Positions 7,926 through 17,718 of a stretch of DNA of 64,000 nucleotides are shown here, one piece after another. Below the pieces are notes generated by a model. That model did not search any database and had not been told where the DNA came from. It worked only from the letters and a program-made list of their open reading frames with translations. The translations under genes were made by a program, and so were the position numbers. This stretch comes from RGIG3701 sp964438515 (lineage in GTDB: Bacteria; Planctomycetota; Planctomycetia; Pirellulales; Thermoguttaceae): positions 84,085-148,084 of the forward strand of contig CAYTLK010000002.1 in the NCBI GenBank assembly GCA_964438515.1, in the 5' to 3' direction. Position 1 is the first letter of the stretch. Each line of letters opens with the position of its first letter.

Positions 7926-10900
7926 ATGAAGTCCTTAAATAAAATGTTCCGGTTTGTGGAAGAAAAATGTTTCTTTCTGATGGTCCTTTTCGGCGTCCTG
8001 TTTCTTTGGAACGGCCTGCTTTCCGAACGGTTCCATCTTTCGGAAAACTCCATGATGTTTGCGCAGAATGCGGCGGACGACGATTTCGGCGGCGACGATG
8101 ATGNNNNNNNNNNNNNNNNNNNNNNNNNNNNNNNNNNNNNNNNNNNNNNNNNNNNNNNNNNNNNNNNNNNNNNNNNNNNNNNNNNNNNNNNNNNNNNNNN
8201 NNNGATGATGCGGCTTCCGGTGATGATGCTTCCAGCGGCGATGATGCGACTTCCGGCGATGATGATTTCGGCGGCGATGACGACGATGCGGGTTCGAGCG
8301 ATAAAAAGAAGTCCGGCGGCGCGAAACACGCAAAAACAGCGGCGGATGCGGAATCTGCGGCGGATGAGGAAGCGGAACAGATTCTGGAACAGTATCGGAG
8401 TGACGCGCTCTATTCGACGAAAAAGTATGAATATGGAGACGCGGCGATTCGTGAGATTTTGGCGTCCAATCCCTCTTCGGTTCCGGAACTTGTGAAAGCG
8501 GCTCGTGAATTTGCGGCTCTTCGTCGTTTCAAGCTCGCGAATTATTATTACAAAAAGGCGCTTTCGGCTCCGCCCAGTGAGGATGATGTAACGCTTCTCG
8601 TGACGCTTTACGGCCGCGCATTTTTTGCGGCTCTTTCGGAAGACGACGATCTTTCTCCTTCGGGAATCGCGTTTGGAAAGCGCGTCCTCGAAATATTAGA
8701 AAAACGTTACAGTTCCGACCCTGAATTCATTCAGCAGATGATTGAACAGCTGTACAGCACGGTGGAAGGGGAGCGAAAAGTGGCGGAAACGGAGCTGATG
8801 ATGTACCGTTCCGTCTCGCTGCCCGCCCTGTTGAACGCGTTTGCTGAGCAGACGGATGAAGGAAAAGTGCGGATTTTGCAGGAAACGCTGCTGATGTTCG
8901 GCGACGGTTTGCCGAGCGCGCTCGCGGCGGGGCTGGAATCTCGAAACGAAAAGCTGCAGCTGGCGGCGGTGCGTCTTTTGACGGCCCAGGTCCCGCAAAT
9001 GAATCATGAAGCGCTTTCCATGCTTTTTTATGCGGCTGCGATGGACGGTGAAAAACAGGATTCCGTTCACGATGCCGCTTTGAAGGCGCTTAATAAACTG
9101 TCGGGAAAAACGCTCGTAAAGTCCCAGCTCGCGAAACTGATTGAAACGGAAATCGAAAAACTTCAGTCCGATAAAAAGTTTTTGGAACAGCAGGGAAACG
9201 ATGCGTCCATTGTGGTGCTGTGGCGCTGGGACGTCGAAAAGAAAGCGCTCGTTCCGTTTACCGCAAACAATCTGACGTCCTATCGTTTGAATTCTTTTCG
9301 GCTTTCAAAAGCCCTTTGGACGCTTTACCCGCAGTATCCCGCCGCAAAAAAATACCTGTTTTTCACAACGTCCGAGTACCTGACGACCTTTACAGGCACT
9401 TACACCGAAACGGAATTGAAAACTGCACAGATTTTAAAAACACCCGAATTTGCGCGTTTAGAATCCGAATTTTCGCTGGAAGAGGTCGAAAACTACCTGA
9501 AAGAGTGTTTGGAGTCGAAGTTTTACGATGCGGCGGTGCTTGCGGTTTTGGCGCTTGGGGAAAAAGGGGACGCATCGCTGCTTGAACCGATGGCGATTCG
9601 AAAGCAGCAGAAAATAGATCCCACGCTTTGCGTCACGAATACGGAAAGTTTTTCTCCCATTGTGACGGCGCTTCACTCGCCCAACCGTCTTTTGCGGTTC
9701 GCGGCGCTTGAAACGGTGATGAAACTCAATCCGCAGACCCCGTTTTCCGGTTCGTCGCGCGTGACGGACACGATGGCCTGGTTTTTGAAGACGAACGGCC
9801 ACTCAAAAGTCCTCGTTGCAGATTTAACGGATGCGGACGCCACGCTTTTGGGCGGGAGATTTCGACAGGCTGGGCTTGATTTCGAAATTGCGACTTCACC
9901 GCGCGCAATCCTTGAAAAAGCTGTCCAGTACTGCGATTACACTATGATTTTGATGAACGTGCGGCTTCTTGCGGCCAATCCCGACCTGCTTCTTCAGCAG
10001 CTGCAAATGGATCCGAGAACGGCCGACATTCCGGTGGTGCTGCTTGCAAATACGGAAGATTTTAAAAAGGCGGAAGTCCTTGCGCGACGGCTTCCTAAAT
10101 GTATTTGGTTCCCGAATCCGACGCGTACGGAGGATTTGCAGCTGCTTTTGACGCTCGTCGCGCAGGTTCAAACTTCGGTGAATCTGAAAGACGAACAGCG
10201 TGTGGCGGAAACTCGGGCCATTTTGTTGTGGACGCGTGACGTTGTGCGGTCCCATCAGTCCGGATGGGTGCAGAAGAAACCGCTTCCGCTTCCTCCTGAG
10301 GATTTGTACGCTTGGACCCTCAAGCGCAACCCCGCCGGCGCACCGTCTCCCGCCGACGTTTCGTCTTCCGCCGGAAAAGCCTCCAAGAGTTCCGTACTTG
10401 CGAATGATTCTGGGGAAAATGCGGCGAGTACTGAAAATGCGGCGGGTACGGAAAATGTTACGAGTGCAGTGAATGTGGAAGATACGAAGAATGTGGACTC
10501 TGGGAAAGACGCTTCGGGTGCCGAATCCGACCCGCTTGAAGAAATGGAGCCGGAAAAAGACGAATTCAGTGTGGATGATGAAGAACTGGAAATGGATTCC
10601 GCGTCTGAAGAGGCGCTGGATGACGGTTCCGGCGACTCGGAACTGGATGAAATTCTTTCCTCCGGGGAGGCGCTTCCCGAAACTTCCGCCGCCGCGAATT
10701 CACCTTCGGATGCGTCCGCCCAGGCGTCAGTTCCCGGTGCGGAGCCGCAGCGTACGGGTGAGTGGGAACAAGCGCCGCTGCAAATTTACGATGTTTCGAA
10801 ACTGATTCCGCCGGTGTTGAGGATTTATTACATTCCTGAATTTCTGAAAGAGTCGCTGGAAGTGATGCGCTGGAGCGGGACGCCGGAGACTCAGCACGCG

Positions 10901-11566
10901 CTGGCGTACGCAGGAAGTGCCGGAACGTTCAGTTATTCGGCGTCGAAGCGGGCGGCACTGGTTCTGCGGGAAAATATTCTGCGGTACGGTGTGCTGATGA
11001 CGACGAAAGAGGTCGGCGATTTGTACGATTTGTACAACAACACCCCGGCTGGAAAGACGAAACTTTTGGAGGTGCGCGGTCTGGTTCTGGATGCGTTGGA
11101 GGTCGCGATCAATCCGAAAGCAAAACCCGACCCGGAAATCGACGTCGTTCCTGAACCGCAAAGTGAAGATGTGGAAAATGAAGAAGCAACAGAAGAAGAT
11201 ACGGCCGATGAGGAGAATGTGACAAACGAAGAGGATGGAGAAGAATATGAGGATACAGAAGAGATGGAAGATGCAGAAGATGTAAAAGATGTTGAGGATA
11301 CAGAAGATATGAAAGATACAGAAAATGTAGAAGATACGGAAGAAATGAAAGAAGCATTCGATGACGAGGAACTGGAAGATGATAAAGATGCAGAGAATGT
11401 TGAGGGAGCGAAAGATGTAGAAGATACAGGAAATGATAAAGATGTGGAAAATGTTGAAGATAAAGAGCCGGTGTCCGAACCCCAAAAAGAAGTTTTAGAC
11501 GAAATTGAGGGCGCGGACCTCGAAGGAATGGACTTCGAGTGGAACGACGCAGAAGAAAAGAAGTAA
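7926..11566 (+). CDS. Large acidic membrane-anchored protein with HEAT-like repeats and a degenerate receiver-like domain (frame broken by an assembly gap)
   Basis: Function unknown. The start at 7926 has GAGAGA 5 nt upstream. A hydrophobic segment (FFLMVLFGVLFLWNGLL) follows, probably a signal anchor. An Asp/Gly/Ser repeat contains 100 N (8104-8203), after which the frame shifts only because the gap length is a placeholder. Beyond it, bases about 8790-9110 encode alpha-helical HEAT-like repeats (SLPALLNAFAEQ, AAVRLLTAQVP). Bases 9806-10170 encode a fold resembling a response-regulator receiver (KVLVADLTDAD ... TMILMNVRLL ... IPVVLLANTED), but the phospho-acceptor Asp position is Asn (codon 9956-9958). 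A disordered linker and a ~100-residue Glu/Asp/Val tail (from about 11161) follow. It is 12 bp from the UbiD-family gene, so probably cotranscribed. Confidence 0.75.
8083..8290 (+). repeat. 18-bp repeat encoding Asp-Asp-Ala-x-Ser-Gly, containing a gap
   Basis: Units such as GATGATGCGGCTTCCGGT follow the gap four times with variation, and the sequence before the gap ends in the same Asp-Gly-rich pattern. The collapsed repeat probably caused the gap. Confidence 0.85.
8104..8203. other. Assembly gap (100 N) inside the Asp-rich repeat
   Basis: Exactly 100 N. For the gene to stay open the true length must be 2 modulo 3, which 100 is not. Confidence 0.98.
11161..11480 (+). repeat. Imperfect acidic repeat in the C-terminal tail
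   Basis: Short degenerate units of the type GATGTAGAAGATAC encode alternating Val/Met-Glu-Asp-Thr/Ala. The third-base choice is strikingly A/T-rich compared with the rest of the gene. Confidence 0.7.
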
Positions 11567-11578
11567 GAGGCCGCAAGG

Positions 11579-13465
11579 ATGGGGTACCGCGATTTACGGT
11601 CTTGCGTGCAGGATCTTGAACGGACGGGGCGTCTCGTAACGATCGAGGAATCGGTGGATCCGGTGCTTGAGATTGCGGCCGTTCAGCGTCGGGTGTATGC
11701 GGCGGACGGTCCGGCGGTCCTGTTTACGAACGTGAAAGGGACGCGTTTTCCGATGGTTTCAAACCTTTTCGGAACACGTGAAAGAATTCGGTACATTTTT
11801 CGCGACTCGGTGGAAATCCTCCCGAAAGTTTTGCGTCTGGGGGTCGATCCGTCCGATTTTATGCGGCGTCCGAGCCTCTATTTGAACTGGCGTACGCCTT
11901 GGTCGGGCTGGTGTTCCCGTCCGAAACTTACGTCGGGCCGAGGCGCACCCGTTTTGGAATCGACCTGCACGCTCGCCGAGCTTCCGCATTTAAAATCTTG
12001 GCCGGACGATGGGGGGGCGTACATCACGCTTCCGCAGGTTTATACGGAAGATCCGACCGCGCCGGGCCTCATGCATTCGAATCTCGGAATGTATCGGGTT
12101 CAGCTGGACGGAAATACGTACAATGGGACGAATGAGGTCGGAATTCACTATCAGATTCATCGCGGAATCGGGATTCATCACGCTTCGGCGATTGCACGCG
12201 GCGAAAAACTGCGGGTGAATGTGTTCGTCGGAGGGCCTCCTGCGATGACGATTGCAGCGGTTATGCCGCTCCCGGAGGGAATGAGCGAGCTGTTGTTTGC
12301 GGGAATTCTGAATCAGAGGCGCGTCCGGATGGCGTCCGTTCCCCGAACGAATCTTTTACCGGTTTCTGCGGACGCGGATTTCGCCCTTTGCGGGTATTTG
12401 GAGCCGGAAACGCTGAAAAAAGAAGGACCTTTCGGCGACCACGTGGGTTATTATAGTTTATTGCACGATTTTCCTGTAATGCGTGTGGAGCGTATTTTTC
12501 ATCGTCGGGGCGCGATTTGGCCGTTCACGGTGGTGGGTCGGCCGCCGCAGGAAGATTCGATGCTGGGGGAGTTCATTCACGAAATTACGGGCGAACTCAT
12601 TCCGGAGACGATTCCCGGCGTCAAAGAGGTGCATGCGGTCGATGATTGCGGCGTCCATCCGCTTCTCCTTGCGATTGGGTCGGAACGTTACACTCCGTAC
12701 GAAAATCCGAGGCGTCCGATGGAGCTTTTGACGCTTTCGAACGCGATTCTCGGGGCGGGCCAGCTGTCGCTTGCAAAGTACCTCTTCATTGCGGCCGGCG
12801 AGGACGATCCGACGCTCTCGGTACGCGACGTTCCGCGTTTTTTCACGCACATTCTTTCGCGCGTCGACTGGCGCTGCGACCTGCATTTTCAGACGGGAAC
12901 GACGACCGACACGCTTGATTATACGGGCGGAGCGCTGAATCATGGGTCCAAACTCGTGATTTCCGCAGCCGGTCCCGTTCGACGGACTCTTTCGGCGGAA
13001 CTTTCTTCCGAAGACGCGCAGCGTCTCGCGCAAAAGTTGGAGCCGCTGGGCGTCCGCGCCCCCGCAGTGATTCTTCCGGGGATTCTGCTTTTTCAGGCTC
13101 CGCCGTGGTGTGACGACGGAACGCAGCACGATGCGCAGCGTCTCGCGGAAAAGATTTGTGAACGTTTTTCAGATTCGGACGTTTGGGGTCTTTTGAAGAC
13201 GTTTCCGCTCGTGGTTTTGACCGATTCGACCGCACGAGCCGCCGCTTCGATTCGAGATTTTCTTTGGACGGCATTTACGAAAACCGACCCGGCGCGCGAC
13301 CTTTTTGGGGCGGGAGCGTTCGTTGAAAACCGTCATTATGGGTTCGACGGTCCAATTGTGCTGGACGCTCGGACGAAAACGTTTCATGCGCCGGAACTTT
13401 CGGAGCCTCCGGAAGTCGCGCGGCGAGCGGAAGAAATACTGAGCCGACACCCTTTTGGGAAATAA
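11579..13465 (+). CDS. UbiD-family prenylated-FMN-dependent decarboxylase
   Basis: Cytoplasmic (de)carboxylase family using prenyl-FMN; members act on 4-hydroxy-3-polyprenylbenzoate (UbiD), on menaquinone intermediates or on aromatic acids. The catalytic E-R-D set can be placed: R173 (SNLGMYRVQ), E282 and D287 (KEGPFGDHVGYY). At 628 aa it is longer than E. coli UbiD (about 497 aa); the extra sequence is mainly in the C-terminal third. AAGAGG at 11565-11570 overlaps the upstream stop and serves the ATG 8 nt later, so translation is probably coupled to the HEAT/receiver-like gene. No UbiX-like flavin prenyltransferase is in the window. The substrate cannot be told from sequence, so no symbol is given. 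Confidence 0.88.
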   Translation: MGYRDLRSCVQDLERTGRLVTIEESVDPVLEIAAVQRRVYAADGPAVLFTNVKGTRFPMVSNLFGTRERIRYIFRDSVEILPKVLRLGVDPSDFMRRPSLYLNWRTPWSGWCSRPKLTSGRGAPVLESTCTLAELPHLKSWPDDGGAYITLPQVYTEDPTAPGLMHSNLGMYRVQLDGNTYNGTNEVGIHYQIHRGIGIHHASAIARGEKLRVNVFVGGPPAMTIAAVMPLPEGMSELLFAGILNQRRVRMASVPRTNLLPVSADADFALCGYLEPETLKKEGPFGDHVGYYSLLHDFPVMRVERIFHRRGAIWPFTVVGRPPQEDSMLGEFIHEITGELIPETIPGVKEVHAVDDCGVHPLLLAIGSERYTPYENPRRPMELLTLSNAILGAGQLSLAKYLFIAAGEDDPTLSVRDVPRFFTHILSRVDWRCDLHFQTGTTTDTLDYTGGALNHGSKLVISAAGPVRRTLSAELSSEDAQRLAQKLEPLGVRAPAVILPGILLFQAPPWCDDGTQHDAQRLAEKICERFSDSDVWGLLKTFPLVVLTDSTARAAASIRDFLWTAFTKTDPARDLFGAGAFVENRHYGFDGPIVLDARTKTFHAPELSEPPEVARRAEEILSRHPFGK

Positions 13466-13510
13466 ATTGAAAAATCTTTAAAAATATTGGAAAATTTCTG
13501 CCTGTCCAAC

Positions 13511-13539
13511 TTGTAAAAAGGCGGGATTTCTGTTATTTT
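13511..13539 (+). promoter_or_regulatory. Sigma-70-like promoter of the DUF1080 gene
   Basis: TTGTAA (13511-13516), 17 bp, TATTTT (13534-13539). It is followed by ATTAATAATG. The 17-mer ATTTTATTAATAATGTA (13535-13551) recurs exactly at 33704-33720. Confidence 0.6.
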
Positions 13540-13629
13540 ATTAATAATGTATTTTTTCAGACTCATGGTGAGCCGAAATTTTCAAAATCATTTTGATTGA
13601 TTTATTCATTAATTTATTGGAGTTTTCAA

Positions 13630-14697
13630 ATGAAATACACCTCCATCCTCAGCGCGGCGGTTCTTGCTGCGGCCTTCGTTGGAAGCGCTTTTGCGCAGGA
13701 AAAACAGAACGAATACACTTCGGTCGCTGACGTTCAGAAGGTCGCCGACGACTATCGCGATTTTCAAATTCAGGGCGAATACGTTTGGGCCAACGGCGAT
13801 AAAGTGTTTGCCGTTCAGTGCATCGCGGACGGCGACGGAAAATTCACCGCAGTCGGTTTCCCCGGCGGTTTCCCCGGTCAGGGTTGGATCGAGAAGGCGG
13901 TTCGAATCGTGTACAAAGGCGGAATTGAAGGCGATGCCGTCGTTTTGAAGCCGGTTTCGATGGACATGGAAGGACAGCGCGAATTGCCGATTCCCGAAGG
14001 ACACAGCCCCGACATCGTGAAGATCGATCTTGCGGGACAGAATATGACGTTTGTGTGCCCCAACAAACCCGACCGCGTCGCGAAGAAATTCGATCGCGAG
14101 AGTTCCCGCCTCGGAGCACGCGACACCGGCTGCGTCGTTTTTTACGATGGAATGACGAAGGACGCGACGAATACCGACAGTCTCGCACGTTTCCGTAAAA
14201 TCAACGACGAAACGGGCGCCATGTTCTCCGAATTTGCAACGAAAGAACTTGAAAAAGGCAAAGAATGCTTCATTCACGTCGAATTCATGCTTTCCTTTAT
14301 GCCGCGCGCAAAGAGTCAGGGGCGTTCCAACAGCGGCGTGTACCTCAATGAGTGCTACGAGTGCCAGGTGCTCGATTCCTTCGGTCTGCGCGGCGAAAAT
14401 AACGAATGCGGAGGCTTCTACCAGCAGCAGCGTCCCATCTGCAACGCCGTTTTCAGCCCGCTGAAATGGCAAACGTACGATTTTCATTTCGTCCCCGCAA
14501 AGTTCGAAAATGGTAAAAAAGTCGCCAACGCCCGTGTTGATGTGGCGCTCAATGGAATTATGATTCACAGAGGTCTGGAAATCACCGGACAGACGCCCGG
14601 TTGCAAGTCCGAAGCGGATGAAGCTCGCGGAATTTACTTCCAGGGGCACGGAAATAACGTTCAGTACCGCAATATCTGGGTAAGATACGCAGAATGA
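13630..14697 (+). CDS. Secreted DUF1080 (3-keto-disaccharide hydrolase-like) protein
   Basis: A 355-aa exported protein. The N-terminus is a classical signal peptide (MKYTSILSAAVLAAAFVGSAFAQ). The body is a DUF1080 concanavalin-like beta-sandwich, recognisable from FIHVEFMLSF, SNSGVYLNECYECQVLDSFG and the closing IYFQGHGNNVQYRNIWVR. The family is much expanded in planctomycetes, and some members hydrolyse 3-keto-glycosides; that activity is not shown here. ATG 13630 is chosen over an upstream in-frame start because GGAG lies 8 nt before it and the signal peptide begins there. The next gene encodes a secreted sugar isomerase-like protein 22 bp on, which suggests joint work on sugars outside the cytoplasm. 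Confidence 0.88.
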   Translation: MKYTSILSAAVLAAAFVGSAFAQEKQNEYTSVADVQKVADDYRDFQIQGEYVWANGDKVFAVQCIADGDGKFTAVGFPGGFPGQGWIEKAVRIVYKGGIEGDAVVLKPVSMDMEGQRELPIPEGHSPDIVKIDLAGQNMTFVCPNKPDRVAKKFDRESSRLGARDTGCVVFYDGMTKDATNTDSLARFRKINDETGAMFSEFATKELEKGKECFIHVEFMLSFMPRAKSQGRSNSGVYLNECYECQVLDSFGLRGENNECGGFYQQQRPICNAVFSPLKWQTYDFHFVPAKFENGKKVANARVDVALNGIMIHRGLEITGQTPGCKSEADEARGIYFQGHGNNVQYRNIWVRYAE

Positions 14698-14719
14698 TTA
14701 AGATAGGAAGGTTGGTTTT

Positions 14720-15598
14720 ATGAAAAAGTTTTTGTTTGCTTTTTCGCTTGCGGCAGCGTTTCTTTCGGCGGCGTTGGTTGCGTCTCCTGCATTTGCGGCG
14801 CAGTCGAACGGCGTGGGAACGAGTGACGATTTTCACGGTCCCGTCGGGATGTGCATGTACAGTTTGCGCGATATTTGTGAAAAACAAAGCGTCGATGCGG
14901 CGATGCAGTTTGCGGAAGACTGCGGTTTTACGATTGTGGAAGCGTCGAATTTCTTCGGACTTTCGGCCTCGGAGTACAAAGAATTGCTCGACAAACACCA
15001 CCTTTCGGCGCCGTCGCTCCCCATGGGGTACGGTCAGCTGAAGACGACGGAGTCGCTCAACAAAGTGATCGCGGATGCGAAAGCGATCGGCGCAAAGTAC
15101 GTTCGTGTTGCGTCGATTCCTCATTCTGGAAAAACGTTCACGCTTGAAGAAGCACAGGAAGCGGTCCGCGTCTTCAATGAGGCGGGCGAGTACCTCGCGA
15201 AAAACGGTTTGGCGTACTGCTACCACAATCACGGCTTCGAGTTCGTCAAATACGACGGCTGTCCGGAGGATGAGTGTTTGTTTGACGTCATCGTTCGCGG
15301 CTGCGACCCGCGTTTCGTCAATTTCGAGATGGATGTTCGCTGGGTGATTGCGCCCGGTTACGACCCCGTCGTGTACATGAAACGCTACCCCGGCCGCTTC
15401 AAACTCATGCACGTCAAAGACGTTTCCGGTAAAGACGGAATGCTTTTCGAACAGGGGCCGATGGATTTTCCGGCAGTTCTGAAAACTGCACAGGAAGTCG
15501 GCGGAGTGGAATACTACTTCATCGAACACGATGATACGCGAAATATTGAAGCGGTGACGCCTCGAAACATTCAATTCCTCGAAGGGGTGAAGTTTTAG
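14720..15598 (+). CDS. Exported sugar phosphate isomerase/epimerase-like TIM-barrel protein
   Basis: A 292-aa protein with a signal peptide (MKKFLFAFSLAAAFLSAALV ... ending SPAFA). The mature part is a xylose-isomerase-like (AP endonuclease 2) TIM barrel: GMCMYSLRDI at the start, then likely metal-ligand segments AYCYHNHGFEF, NFEMDVRW, KLMHVKD and a Glu near the end (YYFIEHD). Such proteins isomerise or epimerise sugars or 3-keto sugars; the true substrate is unknown. AGGAAGG at about 14705 gives the ribosome site. It probably shares an operon with the DUF1080 gene just upstream. A terminator follows. Confidence 0.87.
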   Translation: MKKFLFAFSLAAAFLSAALVASPAFAAQSNGVGTSDDFHGPVGMCMYSLRDICEKQSVDAAMQFAEDCGFTIVEASNFFGLSASEYKELLDKHHLSAPSLPMGYGQLKTTESLNKVIADAKAIGAKYVRVASIPHSGKTFTLEEAQEAVRVFNEAGEYLAKNGLAYCYHNHGFEFVKYDGCPEDECLFDVIVRGCDPRFVNFEMDVRWVIAPGYDPVVYMKRYPGRFKLMHVKDVSGKDGMLFEQGPMDFPAVLKTAQEVGGVEYYFIEHDDTRNIEAVTPRNIQFLEGVKF

Positions 15599-16103
15599 AA
15601 ACTCGGTTCAGAAAAGAAACTTTTGAATTTTGAACCGATTCTTTTTTGAGTCGGAACGGGAGAGGGTGCGGCATGCATCGTCTCCCATTTTTCTTGGAGA
15701 CGCATGTTTCTTTCCGATGGAGCGGGGATAGAATAGGGTACTTGGGAGGTTTGAGATAAATGTGTAGGTTGGGAAAATAAAAAATTTTTGGAAAAACTAA
15801 AAAAATTTTTGGGAAGCGGAAAGTCTGTATGAAATCCTTTTCCTCTATGAAATACGTGTTCAAATGATTTCTTGAGTTGTTGAAGTCGCGTTTTACGTAA
15901 GAAAAAAGGGGTAGGGGGGGCTTGAAAAAAAACGAAAAATCACCATAATAGTGAATTCCATAGCTTATATAGGTCTATGCGAACGTGGGGGCGGTGCGCC
16001 TTCCACCCGTAAAAGCAAATAAGGGAAACGTTTTACTGTAGTGATACAGAAAAGTTTCGGATTCATTTACAGTCGTTTGTACTAATTTTAGTTGAGGTCG
16101 TTC
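15599..16103 (+). promoter_or_regulatory. 505-bp spacer with second hairpin and rplY promoter
   Basis: Besides the terminator, a second inverted repeat lies at 15672-15706 (CATGC + GTCTCC against GGAGAC + GCATG). A promoter reads TTGAAA (15922-15927), 16 bp, CATAAT (15944-15949), just after a G-run. That leaves a leader of about 150 nt before rplY. I see no gene in this spacer. Confidence 0.5.
15603..15647 (+). terminator. Intrinsic terminator after the sugar isomerase-like gene
   Basis: TCGGTTCA (15603-15610) pairs with TGAACCGA (15631-15638), followed by a T-rich run to 15647. Confidence 0.75.
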
Positions 16104-16739
16104 ATGGCGGAATTGGAAGTTTTGGAAGTCAAAGTTCGTGATACATTTGGAAAACGCAGAATTCGTCGTCTCCGAGAAGATGGTTTTGTCCCGGCGAACC
16201 TCTACGGTCACAAACAGGATGCGGTGAATTTGATGATTGATGAAATCGCGATGAACAACATCATTCGCCGCGGTCATCAGATTGTAAAGCTCTCCGGCGC
16301 GGTTACGGACGAAGCACTCATCAAAGAAGTGCAGTGGAACGTCTGGGGAAATGCTATTCTGCATGTGGATTTCGCGCGTATTGATGCGAACGAAAAGATT
16401 CAGGTGGTTGTTCCTGTCGTCCTCAAAGGCGATGCGCCTGGATTGCGCGAAGGCGGCGTTGTGGAGATGCTCGTCCACGAAGTCACGGTCGAATGCGGCG
16501 CTCTGGATATTCCGGACAACATTTTGGTTCATATCGGTGAACTGGCGCTCGACCAGCAGATCACTCTTGCAGACCTCGCGCTCCCTGAAGGTGTGAAAGT
16601 GGATTTGCCCGCCGACACCGTCATCGTGCACTGCATCGAGAAGAAGGAAGAGGAAGAAATCACTCCGGCCGAATCTGTCGATGGTGCAGAACCCGAAGTC
16701 ATCGCACGCAAAAAGGACGAGGAAGAACCCGAAGCGTGA
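16104..16739 (+). CDS. rplY: 50S ribosomal protein L25 (bL25, long CTC type)
   Basis: Binds 5S rRNA in the large ribosomal subunit. The 211 aa correspond to the long TL5/CTC form: an N-terminal 5S-binding domain (RDTFGKRRIRRLREDGFVPANLYG) and a beta-rich C-terminal domain (VVPVVLKGDAPG, GVKVDLPADTVIVHCI), then an acidic tail. ATG 16104 with GAGGT upstream is chosen over an in-frame TTG at 16092. It heads the cluster rplY-pth-rpsF-ssb-rplI, an order common in bacteria. Confidence 0.95.
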   Translation: MAELEVLEVKVRDTFGKRRIRRLREDGFVPANLYGHKQDAVNLMIDEIAMNNIIRRGHQIVKLSGAVTDEALIKEVQWNVWGNAILHVDFARIDANEKIQVVVPVVLKGDAPGLREGGVVEMLVHEVTVECGALDIPDNILVHIGELALDQQITLADLALPEGVKVDLPADTVIVHCIEKKEEEEITPAESVDGAEPEVIARKKDEEEPEA

Positions 16740-16792
16740 GTTCCTCTTTATTCTTTTTGTGTCCGTAATCAAAGGTTGAAACAGGTGGTTCA

Positions 16793-17623
16793 ATGGGGTG
16801 GTGGAATTTCCTTAAAACATGGTTTTTCCGCGGAGATTCCAGCTCTCTGAAACACGCGAAAATCGTGGACCAGCTGTTTTCTGAGGATTCGGACGCATGG
16901 AGCGATGCGGAAAAAAACAGGGTGGCGACGCATCCTGCAGATCAAATTTTTGAAGAGGAATATCGGGAGTCTCTTCCAGAGGGTCGGGCCGTCGATTCGA
17001 TTCTTGCGAAAAAGAAGAGTGCTTCCGAACTCCTGAACGCCGTGAAAGCGCAGTGCAGCCGTATGAAATTGATTGTTGGTTTAGGCAATCCCGGTTCTCA
17101 GTATGTGGGAACTCGGCATAATATGGGGTACGAAGTGCTTGCGGAGCTCGCAAAACGGTTTGGCAAAGGACGGGCCAAGTCGAAATTTCAGGGAGAAATC
17201 ATGGAAGGTTCCATCGCGGGACAAAACGTGATTTTTCTCAGTCCTGTAACTTACATGAATCTGAGCGGCCAATCCGTTCAGCCGTGTAAGGATTTTTACA
17301 AGGTCGCCCTTCCAGATGTCCTTGTAATTTGTGACGATATTCATCTTCCAGTCGGTAAAATTCGGATGCGGACTCAAGGTTCCGCAGGCGGACAAAAAGG
17401 GCTGGCGGATTGTATTCGAGCACTCGGCACCGATAATTTCACTCGTCTTCGTGTCGGAGTCGGCGAGAAACCGGCCAGTTGGGATTTGGCGGATTATGTT
17501 CTTTCCAAATTCAGTAAACCGGAGCGGGAACTCATTGATATTGCGGTTCAAAACGCAGCAGATGCGGCAGAACTCTGGGTGAAAGAGGGTGCGGACCGTT
17601 GCATGACGCATTACAACGTCTGA
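16793..17623 (+). CDS. pth: Peptidyl-tRNA hydrolase with N-terminal extension
   Basis: Releases peptides from peptidyl-tRNA that has dropped off ribosomes. The canonical Pth begins at residue 91 (MKLIVGLGNPGSQY) and carries the catalytic His (H109 in GTRHNMGYE), the Asn motif VTYMNLSG, and CDDIHLPVGKIR followed by GSAGGQKGL. The first 90 residues (MGWWNFLKTWFFRG..., acidic, helical) are extra and not part of the family. The start at 16793 has AGGTGG upstream, while no ribosome site is seen before the internal ATG at 17063, so I infer that the extension is translated. It lies between rplY and rpsF on the same strand. Confidence 0.9.
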   Translation: MGWWNFLKTWFFRGDSSSLKHAKIVDQLFSEDSDAWSDAEKNRVATHPADQIFEEEYRESLPEGRAVDSILAKKKSASELLNAVKAQCSRMKLIVGLGNPGSQYVGTRHNMGYEVLAELAKRFGKGRAKSKFQGEIMEGSIAGQNVIFLSPVTYMNLSGQSVQPCKDFYKVALPDVLVICDDIHLPVGKIRMRTQGSAGGQKGLADCIRALGTDNFTRLRVGVGEKPASWDLADYVLSKFSKPERELIDIAVQNAADAAELWVKEGADRCMTHYNV

Positions 17624-17718
17624 AGCGTTCCTTGTTTTAAGGCTTATTTTGCCGTTCGCGACAAATAGTCATATTCATCATTTTGTAGCAGTATTTGTAT
17701 TTTTTCAGGAGTATAACA

